Shown in pieces: positions 51,924 to 61,075 of a stretch of 64,000 nt of DNA. This DNA is from Caballeronia sp. TF1N1 (lineage in GTDB: Bacteria; Pseudomonadota; Gammaproteobacteria; Burkholderiales; Burkholderiaceae), in assembly GCF_022878925.1 (NCBI RefSeq), contig NZ_CP084628.1:248001-312000 (forward strand), in the 5' to 3' direction. The translations under genes were made by a program, and so were the position numbers. Positions within the stretch are counted from its first letter, which is position 1. The number at the start of each line of letters is the position of its first letter. The notes beneath the pieces are model-generated. The model was not told where the DNA came from. It did no database searches and saw only the letters and a list, made by a program, of their open reading frames with translations.

Positions 51924-52688
51924 ATGCATGATTCATCGGCAGAGCAGGTTCGTCCCACCGCACCGCGATACACCTTCGTCCTCATTCATGGCGCGTGGCA
52001 TGGCGGCTGGTGCTGGCGCTTCGTCGCCGACAAGCTGATCGCGCGCGGTCATCGCGTCTTCGCGCCGACACTGACGGGCTTGGGCGAACGGCGGCATCTG
52101 CTGGAAGCCGCGACGTCGCTTGATGTCTGCATCGAAGATATAAAGAATCTGATCGATGCCGAAGAGCTCTCGGACGTCGTCATGGTAGGTCACAGCTTCG
52201 GCGGACTGGTGGCTTCGGGCGTCGCGGACCGCATGCCTCACGCGATACGTTCGCTCGTCATGTTGGACGCGTTGCTCGTCGATAACGGGCAAGCTGCTTT
52301 CGATGTGCTACCGCCGGAGGTGGTGCGCGAGCGCATGGAATCCGTTCAGGCGAGCGATCAGCCACTGGCGATGCCCGTCAACGGATTGAAGGGCACCGGA
52401 ATTCCGGAAGATCATGCACGCGCCGCGTGGGTGCAAAGGCGCCTGACGCCTCACCCGCTCGCAACCTACACCACACCGCTCGACTTACAGCATCCGCTCG
52501 GCAATGGGCTGCCGTGTACCTACGTGCATTGCACGAACCCTTCATACGAGACGCTCGAACCCGTGCGCGAACGCATCAAGGGTTTGCCCGCGTGGAATTG
52601 GGAGACCATCGACACGGGACACGACGCGATGGTGCTCGCGCCGGATCTGCTCGTCGATCTGCTGGAGAAGCTCGCCTTGAACGCGTGA
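51924..52688 (+). CDS. Alpha/beta hydrolase (EstC/salicylate-esterase-like)
   Basis: This is a 254-residue serine hydrolase. The oxyanion region is LIHGAWHGGWCW at residues 20-31. The nucleophile elbow VGHSFGG gives Ser91, and DTGHDAM near residue 235 gives the His. LTGLGERRHLL is typical of the plant methylesterase/EstC-like group that acts on small aromatic or carboxylic esters. ATG 51924 (MHDSSAEQ) is chosen; the frame is open to 51807 but without similarity. It is divergent from the MFS gene across the LysR element, so it may be in the same regulon. Confidence 0.85.
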   Translation: MHDSSAEQVRPTAPRYTFVLIHGAWHGGWCWRFVADKLIARGHRVFAPTLTGLGERRHLLEAATSLDVCIEDIKNLIDAEELSDVVMVGHSFGGLVASGVADRMPHAIRSLVMLDALLVDNGQAAFDVLPPEVVRERMESVQASDQPLAMPVNGLKGTGIPEDHARAAWVQRRLTPHPLATYTTPLDLQHPLGNGLPCTYVHCTNPSYETLEPVRERIKGLPAWNWETIDTGHDAMVLAPDLLVDLLEKLALNA

Positions 52689-52710
52689 GGGTGAACACCA
52701 GCGGCGAGCC

Positions 52711-53655
52711 CTAAGCCGCCACTGCTTCCCCTGCTCGCACGAACGTCTTCGGCAAGCCTGCACGCGCAATGGCGCCTGTGAATGGTTCGCCCGGCAACCA
52801 CGCGGCAATCGTCTCGCGTATCGCCAGCAGCTTGTCTATGTCGATGCCCGTGGTCATGCCCTGCGCTTCGAGCATGAACACCGTGTCTTCGGTGTTGATA
52901 TTGCCCGTGGCGTTCGGCGCGAAGGGACATCCGCCGAGTCCGCCGAGCGAAGAGTCGAACGCACGCACACCCGCATCGAGTGCGGCCATAACGTTGGCCA
53001 AACCGAGTCCGCGTGTATCGTGGAAATGACACGCAACCGGCAAGGGCCCCGCAAGCTCCATGACGCGACGCATGAGCGCATAGACCTGCGCGGGATTCGC
53101 ATAGCCGACCGTATCGGCGATGGTGATCTCCTGCGCGCCCGCCTCGATCAACGTTTCGACCAGCCCGAGCACGATGCCTTCATCCACCTCACCTGCAATG
53201 GTGCAGCCGAACGCCGTCGCCACGCCTGCGCCCAGCACGACGCGCCGGCCGAGTTCATCGCGCGCCGCCGCAATGCGCACGAAGTCTTCGACGGATTCCG
53301 CCGTGCTGCGCCGAACGTTCTTCAGGTTGTGCTCGTTGCTCGCGGACAGCACGTAGTGGACCTTGTTCAAACCGACATCGAAGGCACGCTGCGCACCCTT
53401 CAAGTTCGGCACGAGCGCTGCCGCGTGCAATCCGTCGATGGCAAGCGCGCCCGTCGCCACCTCGACCGCATCGGCGAATTGCGGCACGATCTTCGGCGGC
53501 ACGAAGGACGTCACTTCGATATCGGTCACGCCCGCATCCACCATGCGCGCGCACCATTCGAGCTTTTGCGCGGCGCCGAGAATGGTGCGGACCATCTGGA
53601 GGCCGTCGCGCAAGCCGACTTCACGTATCTGTACTGCTACGTCTTTCATTTTCAC
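52711..53655 (-). CDS. Hydroxymethylglutaryl-CoA lyase family enzyme
   Basis: This is a 314-residue TIM-barrel lyase of the HMG-CoA lyase/DRE family. REVGLRDGLQM near residue 11 gives the metal-binding Asp. CHFHDTRGLGLANV gives the His-x-His ligands, and GGLGGCPFAPNATGN carries the catalytic-loop Cys of HMG-CoA lyases. It cleaves HMG-CoA (or a similar 3-hydroxy-3-methyl acyl-CoA such as citramalyl-CoA) to acetyl-CoA or pyruvate plus a keto acid. It is the last gene of the six-gene - strand operon from hyuA. Confidence 0.92.
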   Translation of the reverse strand: MKMKDVAVQIREVGLRDGLQMVRTILGAAQKLEWCARMVDAGVTDIEVTSFVPPKIVPQFADAVEVATGALAIDGLHAAALVPNLKGAQRAFDVGLNKVHYVLSASNEHNLKNVRRSTAESVEDFVRIAAARDELGRRVVLGAGVATAFGCTIAGEVDEGIVLGLVETLIEAGAQEITIADTVGYANPAQVYALMRRVMELAGPLPVACHFHDTRGLGLANVMAALDAGVRAFDSSLGGLGGCPFAPNATGNINTEDTVFMLEAQGMTTGIDIDKLLAIRETIAAWLPGEPFTGAIARAGLPKTFVRAGEAVAA

Positions 53656-53664
53656 TCCCTTCGT

Positions 53665-55026
53665 TCAGATGGTTGCATCCGGTACGCGTTCACCGCCTTC
53701 TTCGGCGCGTCCTTCGCTCACGGGCGCGCTCGATGTGGACGGCGCAAGCACGACAGCCGCGATGGCGCCGAGCACCATCAGCGTGGCAATCGCGCCAAGG
53801 CCGCCTGCCATGCTGTTGGTCATCGTCTTGATGGAGCCGATGATCATCGGGCTCACGAAGCCGCCGAGCAGACCCACGCAATTGATCACCGCCACGCCGC
53901 CCGCCGCGCCGCTGCCACGGATGTAATCCGTCGAGATTGCCCAGATGAGCGGGTTGGGCGCGAGTATGCCCGCGGTCGCCACCGAGAGCGCCGCAAGCGA
54001 CAGCGCGAGATTGCCGGTCGTGAACGCCGCGACGACGAGTCCCGCGGCACCGAAGATCATGGCGATGGCGCAATGCCAGCGGCGCTCCATCGTGCGGTCC
54101 GAATGACGGTTCAGCATGATGAGCGCGACCCAACTCACGAAATACGGAATGGCGGAATAGCAGCCGATCTGCAACGCGCTCGACACGCCCGCGCTCTTGA
54201 TGAGCGTCGGCAGCCAGAAGCCGATGGCGAACACGCCGGCAATCTGCGTGAACCACACGAAGCCCATCACGTAGACGCGAAAGTCCGTGAGCGTGCGTCC
54301 GAACGTGTGCTCCTCGTGCTTCGCCGACACGCTCGAACTCTTGCGGATATCCGCGAGCACGACGGCCTTTTCGCTTTCCGTGAGCCACTTCGCCTGCTGC
54401 GGGCCGTCATCGAGATAAAAGAACGCCACCACGCCCAGCACGGTCGCGGGCAAGCCTTGCACGATGAACATCCATTGCCAGCCGTGCAGACCGAAGTAGC
54501 CGTTGAAGTACGTCATGAGCGCACCGGACAGCGGCCCGCCGAACAAGCCCGCAATGCCCGTTGCACACGTGAAGAGCGCGATGACCTTGGCGCGCCGTTC
54601 GACCGGATACCAGCGCGTGAGATAAAAGATCACGCCCGGATAAAGTCCCGCTTCGGCAAGCCCGAGAAAAAAGCGCACGGTGTAGAGATGCGAAGGCAGC
54701 GTGACGAATGCCGTGCCCGCCGCGATCAAGCCCCACAGGATCATGATGCGTGAGAACGTCCGCTTCACACCGATGCGCGCCAAGAGCAAGTTGCTCGGCA
54801 CTTCCATCAGCACGTAGCCGAGGAAGAAGATGCCCGCGCCGATGCTGTATGTGAGATCGCTGAAGCCGACATCGTGCTTCATGTCGAGCTGCGCAATGCC
54901 TATGTTGATGCGGTCGAGAAACGCGAACACATAGCACAGGAACAGGAACGGGATGAGCCGGCGCGTGATCTTGCCATACGTCGCTTCGGCTTTCGGCATG
55001 TCGAAGCTGCCGATGTTGGGGGTCAT
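53665..55026 (-). CDS. MFS transporter, ACS family
   Basis: This 453-residue permease with about 12 helices has FLDRINIGIAQLDM near residue 38 and FYLTRWYPVERRAKVIALF, and is paralogous to the permease at 50260. It sits between the crotonase and the lyase genes, so it probably imports the acid that this operon activates to a CoA ester. It is 9 bp before the lyase gene. Confidence 0.93.
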   Translation of the reverse strand: MTPNIGSFDMPKAEATYGKITRRLIPFLFLCYVFAFLDRINIGIAQLDMKHDVGFSDLTYSIGAGIFFLGYVLMEVPSNLLLARIGVKRTFSRIMILWGLIAAGTAFVTLPSHLYTVRFFLGLAEAGLYPGVIFYLTRWYPVERRAKVIALFTCATGIAGLFGGPLSGALMTYFNGYFGLHGWQWMFIVQGLPATVLGVVAFFYLDDGPQQAKWLTESEKAVVLADIRKSSSVSAKHEEHTFGRTLTDFRVYVMGFVWFTQIAGVFAIGFWLPTLIKSAGVSSALQIGCYSAIPYFVSWVALIMLNRHSDRTMERRWHCAIAMIFGAAGLVVAAFTTGNLALSLAALSVATAGILAPNPLIWAISTDYIRGSGAAGGVAVINCVGLLGGFVSPMIIGSIKTMTNSMAGGLGAIATLMVLGAIAAVVLAPSTSSAPVSEGRAEEGGERVPDATI

Positions 55027-55078
55027 GTCTGTCTCCTCCGGTTATCCGGGTATAGGTATGCCGGCTGTTGCGTTCGAA

Positions 55079-55891
55079 CTAAACGCCCTTGAATCGCGGT
55101 GCGCGCTTCTCGTTGTACGCGCTGATGCCTTCTAAACGGTCCGCCGTCGGAATCAGCCGGTTATAGGCTTCGATTTCCAGATACAGGCCCGTGCGCAAGT
55201 CGCCCTGCATGCCGAGGTCGACCGCCTTCTTGGCTTGCGCCACGGACAGCGGTGCGCTCGTGCAGATGTCGCGGGCGGCGTCGATGGCATCGGCGAGCAC
55301 GCGGCCCGGCTCGCAAAGACGATTGACGACGCCCCACGCCAATGCTTCCTGCGCCGTGAATTTCGCTCCCCGGAAGATCAGCTCCTTCGCGCGGCGGGCG
55401 CCGATGGTGCGCGGCAATTGCTGCGTGCCGCCGCCGCCCGGCATGATGCCGCGCTTCACTTCGGTGAAGCCGAAAACGGCATGTTCCGATGCATACGCGA
55501 AATCGCAGGCGAGCAGCAGTTCGAGTCCGCCCGCGACCGCCGCGCCGTTCGCCGCGCAGATGATCGGCACGGGGCAATAGGTGATCGCGCGGTTCATGCG
55601 TTCGAACAAATAGTGCTGCACGCCGAAGTGCTCGTCGGTCATGCCTTCGCGTTCCTTGAGATCCGCGCCGCCGCAAAACGCACGCTCTCCCGCGCCCGTC
55701 AGAATGACGCAGCGATAGAGCGTGGGATCGGCTTCCAGCGCGCCGAAAACGCGGATGATCTCTTGTCCCATCGTCGTGCTGATCGCGTTCGACACATTCG
55801 GGCGGTTCAGGGTGACGACGAGAATTTGCTGATCGATGTCTTCGAGCGACAGCGTGTCGAGCGCGCCGCCAAGTTGCGATGCGAGTTTCAA
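55079..55891 (-). CDS. Enoyl-CoA hydratase/isomerase (crotonase) family protein
   Basis: This is a 270-residue crotonase. Oxyanion-hole segments are AFCGGADLKE and ANGAAVAGGLELLLACDF. Both catalytic glutamates of hydratases appear kept: Glu in FTEVKRGIMPGGGGTQQLPR and Glu in AKELIFRGAKF. It is therefore a plausible true hydratase, for example of a 3-methylglutaconyl-CoA-like substrate, which would feed the HMG-CoA-lyase-type gene. ATG overlaps the caiB stop by 4 bp. Confidence 0.92.
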   Translation of the reverse strand: MKLASQLGGALDTLSLEDIDQQILVVTLNRPNVSNAISTTMGQEIIRVFGALEADPTLYRCVILTGAGERAFCGGADLKEREGMTDEHFGVQHYLFERMNRAITYCPVPIICAANGAAVAGGLELLLACDFAYASEHAVFGFTEVKRGIMPGGGGTQQLPRTIGARRAKELIFRGAKFTAQEALAWGVVNRLCEPGRVLADAIDAARDICTSAPLSVAQAKKAVDLGMQGDLRTGLYLEIEAYNRLIPTADRLEGISAYNEKRAPRFKGV

Positions 55892-57057
55892 GATGTCTCC
55901 AGTGGCGTCTTCGCCAGCAGATGGTTATGTTCGCCGAGCTTGGGCGTGATGCCCACATGCGCGGGCCGTGCCCCGCCGAACGATATCGGCACGCCGACGA
56001 CCGTGGCCGCGCCATCGTCGGTCGTGCGCAAGAGGTCGAGCGCTTTCGTCTGCTCGTGCGCGACCACCTGATCGATGGTCTGGATGGGCCCGCACGGAAT
56101 GCCCGCCCCGTCGAGCGCTTCGAGCCAGTGCGCGGTTCCGTGCTTGCGAAACTCGAGATGCAGCAAGTCGATGAGCGCGACGCGATGGCTCACGCGCGCG
56201 CCGTTGGTCACGAAGCGTGCATCGTCGGCGAGTGTCGGGATAGACAATACGGTGCAAAGGCGGCGGAACAATCGGTCGTTACCGGCCGCGACCATGATCG
56301 TGCCATCCGCGCATTCGAACGCCTGATGCGGCACGATCGCAGCCGTTCCCGATCCCCAACGGCCCGGCAGCACGCCGGAGGCGAGATAATCCGCGATCTG
56401 AATGCCGGCCCAGCTGATCGCGGTTTCGTACAGCGACACGGTGACGACCTCGCCCACGCCAGTCGTCTGGCGTCGGAAGAGCGCGGCCAACACGCCGATT
56501 GCCGCCCACAAGCCGGTGCCCATGTCGTTGACCGACACTGGTATGCGCGAGAGCGGCTCGCCCGGCTGACCCAGAAAACTCATGAGACCCGAAAGCGCCT
56601 GCACGAGCGGATCGTAGCCGGGCTTGTCGCGCAGCGGTCCCGCCGTGCCGAACGCGCCGAGATTGCAATAGACGAGCGAGGGCTTCATGCGCAGCATCTG
56701 CTCGCCGCCTAGGCCGTACTTCTCCGTGCCGCCGGCCTTGAGATTCTGCAGAACGACATCGGCGCGGCGCTCGATCAGCGCACGCAATGCCTCCGCGTCG
56801 TCGCGATTCGATAGCGTCATCGCAATGCTCTTCTTGCCGTGGTTCACCGCATGAAACAGCGCGGCGGCGCCATCGACGAAGGGCGGGCCCCAGTCGCGCG
56901 CATAGTCGCCGCCTTCCGCGCTTTCGATCTTGATGACCTCCGCGCCCAACGAGCCGAGGATCATGCCCGCATAGGGCGCGGCAAGACTATGGCCGATCTC
57001 GACCACGCACACGCCCGCGAGCGGCAAGGTCGGGCTCATGGCTTCGCCCGCGCTCAT
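55888..57057 (-). CDS. CaiB/BaiF CoA-transferase family protein
   Basis: This is a 389-residue type III CoA transferase. GHSLAAPYAGMILGSLGAEVIKIE is the usual N-terminal fold, and DKPGYDPLVQALSGLMSF contains the catalytic Asp of this family (the Asp in GYD). VNHGKKSIAMTL and LQNLKAGG are also typical. The family moves CoA between carboxylic acids. ATG 57057 overlaps the hyuB stop (ATGA), preferred over ATG 57039. It provides the activation step of the operon. Confidence 0.92.
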   Translation of the reverse strand: MSAGEAMSPTLPLAGVCVVEIGHSLAAPYAGMILGSLGAEVIKIESAEGGDYARDWGPPFVDGAAALFHAVNHGKKSIAMTLSNRDDAEALRALIERRADVVLQNLKAGGTEKYGLGGEQMLRMKPSLVYCNLGAFGTAGPLRDKPGYDPLVQALSGLMSFLGQPGEPLSRIPVSVNDMGTGLWAAIGVLAALFRRQTTGVGEVVTVSLYETAISWAGIQIADYLASGVLPGRWGSGTAAIVPHQAFECADGTIMVAAGNDRLFRRLCTVLSIPTLADDARFVTNGARVSHRVALIDLLHLEFRKHGTAHWLEALDGAGIPCGPIQTIDQVVAHEQTKALDLLRTTDDGAATVVGVPISFGGARPAHVGITPKLGEHNHLLAKTPLETS

Positions 57058-58802
57058 TCCGCCGCCACCGCGAGCGATGCCACTGCCGGCTCTTCCGCTG
57101 CCGGCTGTGCGCTCGGACCGTAGCGTTGCGCGGCGGCTTCGGCGCTGACGTAACCATCGGCGATATCGGCTGCCACGAGCAACGGATCGCGCTCGTGCGG
57201 ATCGCCATAACCACCGCTGCCTGCCGGCTGCACCGATACGCGATCGCCGCGATACACCACCGTCTGTCCGCCCTTCGCCGCGACCGCGTGCTCGCTGCCG
57301 TCCGCCCGCTGCACGATGCATTGAAAGCGCGTGCCCGCCATCCCGCCAAAATGGCCTTCGGGCGCCGAGCGTCCGCGTTCGCCGGAGACGGTGAAGGTCG
57401 CCTCGTCGTATTCGACACGATAGACGCGCCGCGACGTCAGGCCGCCGCGTCTGCGTCCCGCGCCGCCGCTGTCGGTCACGAGCGACCATTCCTCGACGAC
57501 GAGCGGCGATGTCGCCTCGATCATCTCGATGGACTGGCTGCCCGCGTTGCCCACGTACACACGCACACCGCTCACGCCATCCTTCTCGGCGCGCGCGCCC
57601 ATGCCGCCCGCGTGGACGTCGTGCATCGTGACGAACTCCTGGCCGGTGCGGCCAATGCGCGCCGGGTCCGTGTCGCGTCCGCTGAAGATGCCCGCGCACG
57701 ACGCGCAGTTGCTTTGCCCCGTGATGCGCTTGGGCACCGCGGGCGCGAGTGCCTTCAGAAGCAGATCGATCACGCGTGGCGACGTTTCCGTATTGCCCGA
57801 CACGACCGAGGCCGGATAGCGGCAGTTCAGCACGCTGCCTTCGGGCGCGATGATCGTCACCGGCCGATAGCAACCCTGATTGATCGGAATGCCCGGGTCG
57901 GTCAGCGCCTTTACCGTGAACCAGGTGCTGTTGCAGGTGACCGACAGCGGACAGTTGATGCCGCCGCGCACTTGCGCGCCGGTGCCGGTGTAATCGAACG
58001 TGATGTGATCGCCCGTCTTCGTCACCTTGACCTTGAGAAGCGGACGCTCCTGCTTCCAGCCCGGCGCTTCGATCGGATCGAGATACTCCTCGGCTTCGTA
58101 GACGCCATCGGGAATACGCGCTATTTCCGCGCGAATCAGCTTCTCCGAGTGATCGAGGCTCTGGCTCATCACGTCGCGCAAGGCGTCGGCGCCATACTTC
58201 GCAACCAGATCGCCGATACGCCGATCGCCGACGAACGTGCCCGCGTATTGCGCCTGAATGTCGAGCCGTAACTCGTGCGCATTGCGGCTATTGCGCGTGA
58301 GCAGGTTGAGCATGTCCTGCACAGGCTCGTCATTGCGATACAGAAACACCGGCGGAATGCGGATACCTTCCGCGAACACGTCCCATGTGGTGACCGTATA
58401 GCTGCCCGGAGACTGCCCGCCGATATCGGTCCAGTGGCCGCGCGTCATCACGAAGGCGACGATCTTGCCATCGGCGAAAACGGGACGCGTGAACTGCACG
58501 TCCGGTTGATGATTGCCGCCGCCGACATACGCGTCGTTGCTGACGATGACATCTCCGGGGCGCAAGTTCTCGCGTCCCATCGCCTCCACCGAGACGCGCG
58601 TCGAGATGACGGCGGAGCCGAGCATCGTCGGAATGTCGTTGCCTTGCGCGACGAGCTGCATGTCGGCGTCGAAGATCGCGGCGGACGAGTCGCCGCTCGC
58701 ATGCATGAGCGGGCTGCCGGCGGTGCGCATCATCGCGATCTTCATTTCACGCGCGACGGCGAAGAGACTGCTGCGGATGATTTCGTAAGTAACAATATCC
58801 AT
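57054..58802 (-). CDS. hyuB: Hydantoinase HyuB-type subunit (second locus)
   Basis: This 582-residue HyuB-family subunit has EIIRSSLFAVAREMKIAMMRTAGSP at the N-terminus, SNDAYVGGGNHQPD near residue 88 (NDPYxGGTHxPD in the family) and VTCNSTWFTVKAL. It is only distantly similar to the HyuB at 3076, and close in layout to acetophenone/acetone carboxylase alpha-type subunits. It starts 16 bp after hyuA. Cys content is normal (eight or more), in contrast to the sulfur-block proteins. Confidence 0.9.
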   Translation of the reverse strand: MDIVTYEIIRSSLFAVAREMKIAMMRTAGSPLMHASGDSSAAIFDADMQLVAQGNDIPTMLGSAVISTRVSVEAMGRENLRPGDVIVSNDAYVGGGNHQPDVQFTRPVFADGKIVAFVMTRGHWTDIGGQSPGSYTVTTWDVFAEGIRIPPVFLYRNDEPVQDMLNLLTRNSRNAHELRLDIQAQYAGTFVGDRRIGDLVAKYGADALRDVMSQSLDHSEKLIRAEIARIPDGVYEAEEYLDPIEAPGWKQERPLLKVKVTKTGDHITFDYTGTGAQVRGGINCPLSVTCNSTWFTVKALTDPGIPINQGCYRPVTIIAPEGSVLNCRYPASVVSGNTETSPRVIDLLLKALAPAVPKRITGQSNCASCAGIFSGRDTDPARIGRTGQEFVTMHDVHAGGMGARAEKDGVSGVRVYVGNAGSQSIEMIEATSPLVVEEWSLVTDSGGAGRRRGGLTSRRVYRVEYDEATFTVSGERGRSAPEGHFGGMAGTRFQCIVQRADGSEHAVAAKGGQTVVYRGDRVSVQPAGSGGYGDPHERDPLLVAADIADGYVSAEAAAQRYGPSAQPAAEEPAVASLAVAAE

Positions 58803-58818
58803 GAGGATGTCCGTTTAT

Positions 58819-60879
58819 TCAGGCTGCCAGTTCGATGACGAGATTCAGATCGGGATCGACGCGCGCGACGTGCGACGCCTTGAGCACGGCGCAACTGCTG
58901 TGCTCTTCGATGACGGCGGGCCCTTCGATCGTCGCGCCTATGGGAATCTCCATGCGCGCGAACACGGGAAGCGTGCGCACGCCGCCGTCGAAATAGACCT
59001 CGCGCGTACGCACCGGCTTCGGCATCGCGCCGCCCTTGCTGCTTGCGACGCCGCCGCGCCAACCCGTCGTCGTGACGAGTTGCAGACGCACGTTGGCGAC
59101 CACGACCGGCTTGTCCTTGCTGATGAAATTCCATTGCCGCTGATGCGCGGTTTCGAAGGTTTGCGCAAGCGCGGCGCGAATGCCTTGCGCATCGCCCTGC
59201 ACTTCGACGGTGATGACATCGGGCTGACCGGCATAGCGGCAATCCGCGAGACGCACCACTTTCACGCCGTCTGCATCGACACCATGACGTTGCAGCTCTT
59301 GCATGCCTTCGGCGGTGAGTTCGTCGAGCGCATGCTGCAAGGTGGCGTCGTCGATCATCGCGAGATCGCTTTCCAGCGGGCGCTGATAGTCGTATTGCTG
59401 GTCCGCGACCGTCATGCCGAATGCGCTGAAAAGCCCCGGCAGCGGCGGAATCACGACTCTTCGAATGCCCATCTCGTGCGCCAGATCGACCGCGTGCACC
59501 GGCCCCGCGCCGCCGTAACAGATGTACGAAAATTCGCGCGGATCGTAGCCGCGTTCCACCGTCATGATGCGGATGGCTTGGGCCATCAGTGCATTGGCCA
59601 CCGAGCGCACGACTTGCGCAGCTTCCGGCACCGAGACGCCGAGCGGCTTGGCGATGACCTCTTCGACCACGCGCCACGCCGCCTGTGCGTCCAGTTTGAA
59701 TTCGCCACCGAGGAAGCTGTCGGGATCGATATAGCCGAGCACGAGATTGCAGTCGGTCACGGTCGGACGCGTGCCGCCGCGCCCATAGCACGCAGGGCCC
59801 GGATCCGCGCCCGCGCTTTCGGGACCGATCCGCACGCCGCCGCCCGCATCGATCCAGACGATAGAGCCGCCGCCCGCGCCCACCGAGTCGATATCGATGC
59901 TGGGCGAGCGCACGGTATAGGTATGCAGCAGGCTTTTGTTGCGCAGCTCAGGTCGAAACTCGCGGATCAGCGATACGTCGAACGTGGTGCCGCCCATGTC
60001 GCCGAGAATCGCGTTCTTGAGATCGCTTTTCTCGCAGTTGCGGATGGCCGCGGAGACGCCGCCCGCGGGACCGGATTCGAGCAGCACGATCGGCTTGTCG
60101 GCGACCATCGCGGGGCTTGCCAGACCGCCGTTCGACTGCATGAAGAGGAACTTGCCCGCGAAGCCGTGTTGCGCGAGCGTGTTGATGAGCCTGCCGATAT
60201 ACCGGCCGCAGACCGGACCGAGCATTGCGTTGATGACGGTCGAGCTCGTGCGCTCGTATTCCATCGCTTCGGGATTGACCTCGTGCGATGCGCAAATGAA
60301 GCGGTCGGGCAGCAAGCGGCGCAACGTATCGACGGCTTCGCGCTCGTGCTGCGGATTCACATGCGCATGCAGGAAGCACACGGCGACGGCTTCGATATCC
60401 GACTCGCGAATCTGTGCGGCAAGGGCTTCGAGTCCGGCGTGATCGAGCGGCATTTCCATGCTGCCGTCGTAACGCAGACGCTCGCCGACTTCGAGCCGCC
60501 AGCGCCGCTCGACGAGCGGACGCGGATTGTCGAACAGCAGATCGTATAGATCCGCGCGGTCGTGACGCGACACGCGCCGCAGTTCGAGGATGTCGCGAAA
60601 GCCGCGCGTCGTGACGAGTGCGGTTTTAGCGCCCGTGCCTTCCACGACCATGTTGGTCGCCATCGTCGTGCCGTGGCCGAGAAAGGCGACGTCTTCGCTT
60701 TGCGTGCCTGAAAGCTCCAGAATCTTGAGAAAGCCTTCGATCGTTCCGACGACGCGATCCTTCGGCGTCGTCGGCACCTTGGTCGACCAGATTTGCCCCG
60801 TTTGGTCATCCACCATCACGACATCGGTGAAGGTGCCGCCGACGTCGATACCGATTCTTTTCAATTTGCTTCTCTCCAT
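58819..60879 (-). CDS. hyuA: Hydantoinase/oxoprolinase HyuA-type subunit (second locus)
   Basis: This 686-residue ASKHA-fold ATP-binding subunit has GIDVGGTFTDVVMVDD near the N-terminus, GHGTTMATNMVVEGTGAKTAL, DMGGTTFDVSLI and GAGGGSIVWIDAGG. ATG 60879 gives MERSKLKRIG; a TTG at 60864 preceded by GGAGAGAAGC is an equally good start. The open frame runs to 61158 but through the control region and the divergent LysR gene. It is first of the operon hyuA-hyuB-caiB-crotonase-MFS-lyase. Confidence 0.9.
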   Translation of the reverse strand: MERSKLKRIGIDVGGTFTDVVMVDDQTGQIWSTKVPTTPKDRVVGTIEGFLKILELSGTQSEDVAFLGHGTTMATNMVVEGTGAKTALVTTRGFRDILELRRVSRHDRADLYDLLFDNPRPLVERRWRLEVGERLRYDGSMEMPLDHAGLEALAAQIRESDIEAVAVCFLHAHVNPQHEREAVDTLRRLLPDRFICASHEVNPEAMEYERTSSTVINAMLGPVCGRYIGRLINTLAQHGFAGKFLFMQSNGGLASPAMVADKPIVLLESGPAGGVSAAIRNCEKSDLKNAILGDMGGTTFDVSLIREFRPELRNKSLLHTYTVRSPSIDIDSVGAGGGSIVWIDAGGGVRIGPESAGADPGPACYGRGGTRPTVTDCNLVLGYIDPDSFLGGEFKLDAQAAWRVVEEVIAKPLGVSVPEAAQVVRSVANALMAQAIRIMTVERGYDPREFSYICYGGAGPVHAVDLAHEMGIRRVVIPPLPGLFSAFGMTVADQQYDYQRPLESDLAMIDDATLQHALDELTAEGMQELQRHGVDADGVKVVRLADCRYAGQPDVITVEVQGDAQGIRAALAQTFETAHQRQWNFISKDKPVVVANVRLQLVTTTGWRGGVASSKGGAMPKPVRTREVYFDGGVRTLPVFARMEIPIGATIEGPAVIEEHSSCAVLKASHVARVDPDLNLVIELAA

Positions 60880-60984
60880 AGGGATGCATGATTCATCACG
60901 CCGCCCGCTTGTTCGCTTGCTCGTTCGTCGATCAATGCGGCTATGATCGAGCCGCGTGGCCGAGCATGGGCGGCGACGTCTGAG

Positions 60985-61075
60985 CCAGTGTAGGGAGAGA
61001 ACGCCCTGGCCAGATAATGAAACCTTCGGATCAGGTGACAGGCTGGAGTTATATCGGTGATAACCAGTATCGATG
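60985..61075 (-). promoter_or_regulatory. LysR-type operator/promoter element, copy 2 (hyuA-lysR control region)
   Basis: Between divergent hyuA and lysR lie AGTGTA (60987-60992; TACACT on the - strand), ATAATGAAACCTTC starting at 61014, and palindrome GTTATATCGGTGATAAC (61048-61064) followed by CAGTATCGA. The distance from ATAATG to the palindrome start is 34 bp, the same as at 51742. The lysR GTG start at 61057 lies inside the palindrome, so binding here could also repress lysR itself. Confidence 0.72.

Noticed and set aside
53020..54753. Plus-strand 577-codon frame across lyase and MFS genes
   Set aside because: Composition is HRDE-rich and it covers two clearly coding - strand genes in other frames.
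58801..60549. Plus-strand 582-codon frame opposite hyuA
   Set aside because: Shadow of hyuA; no recognisable motif.
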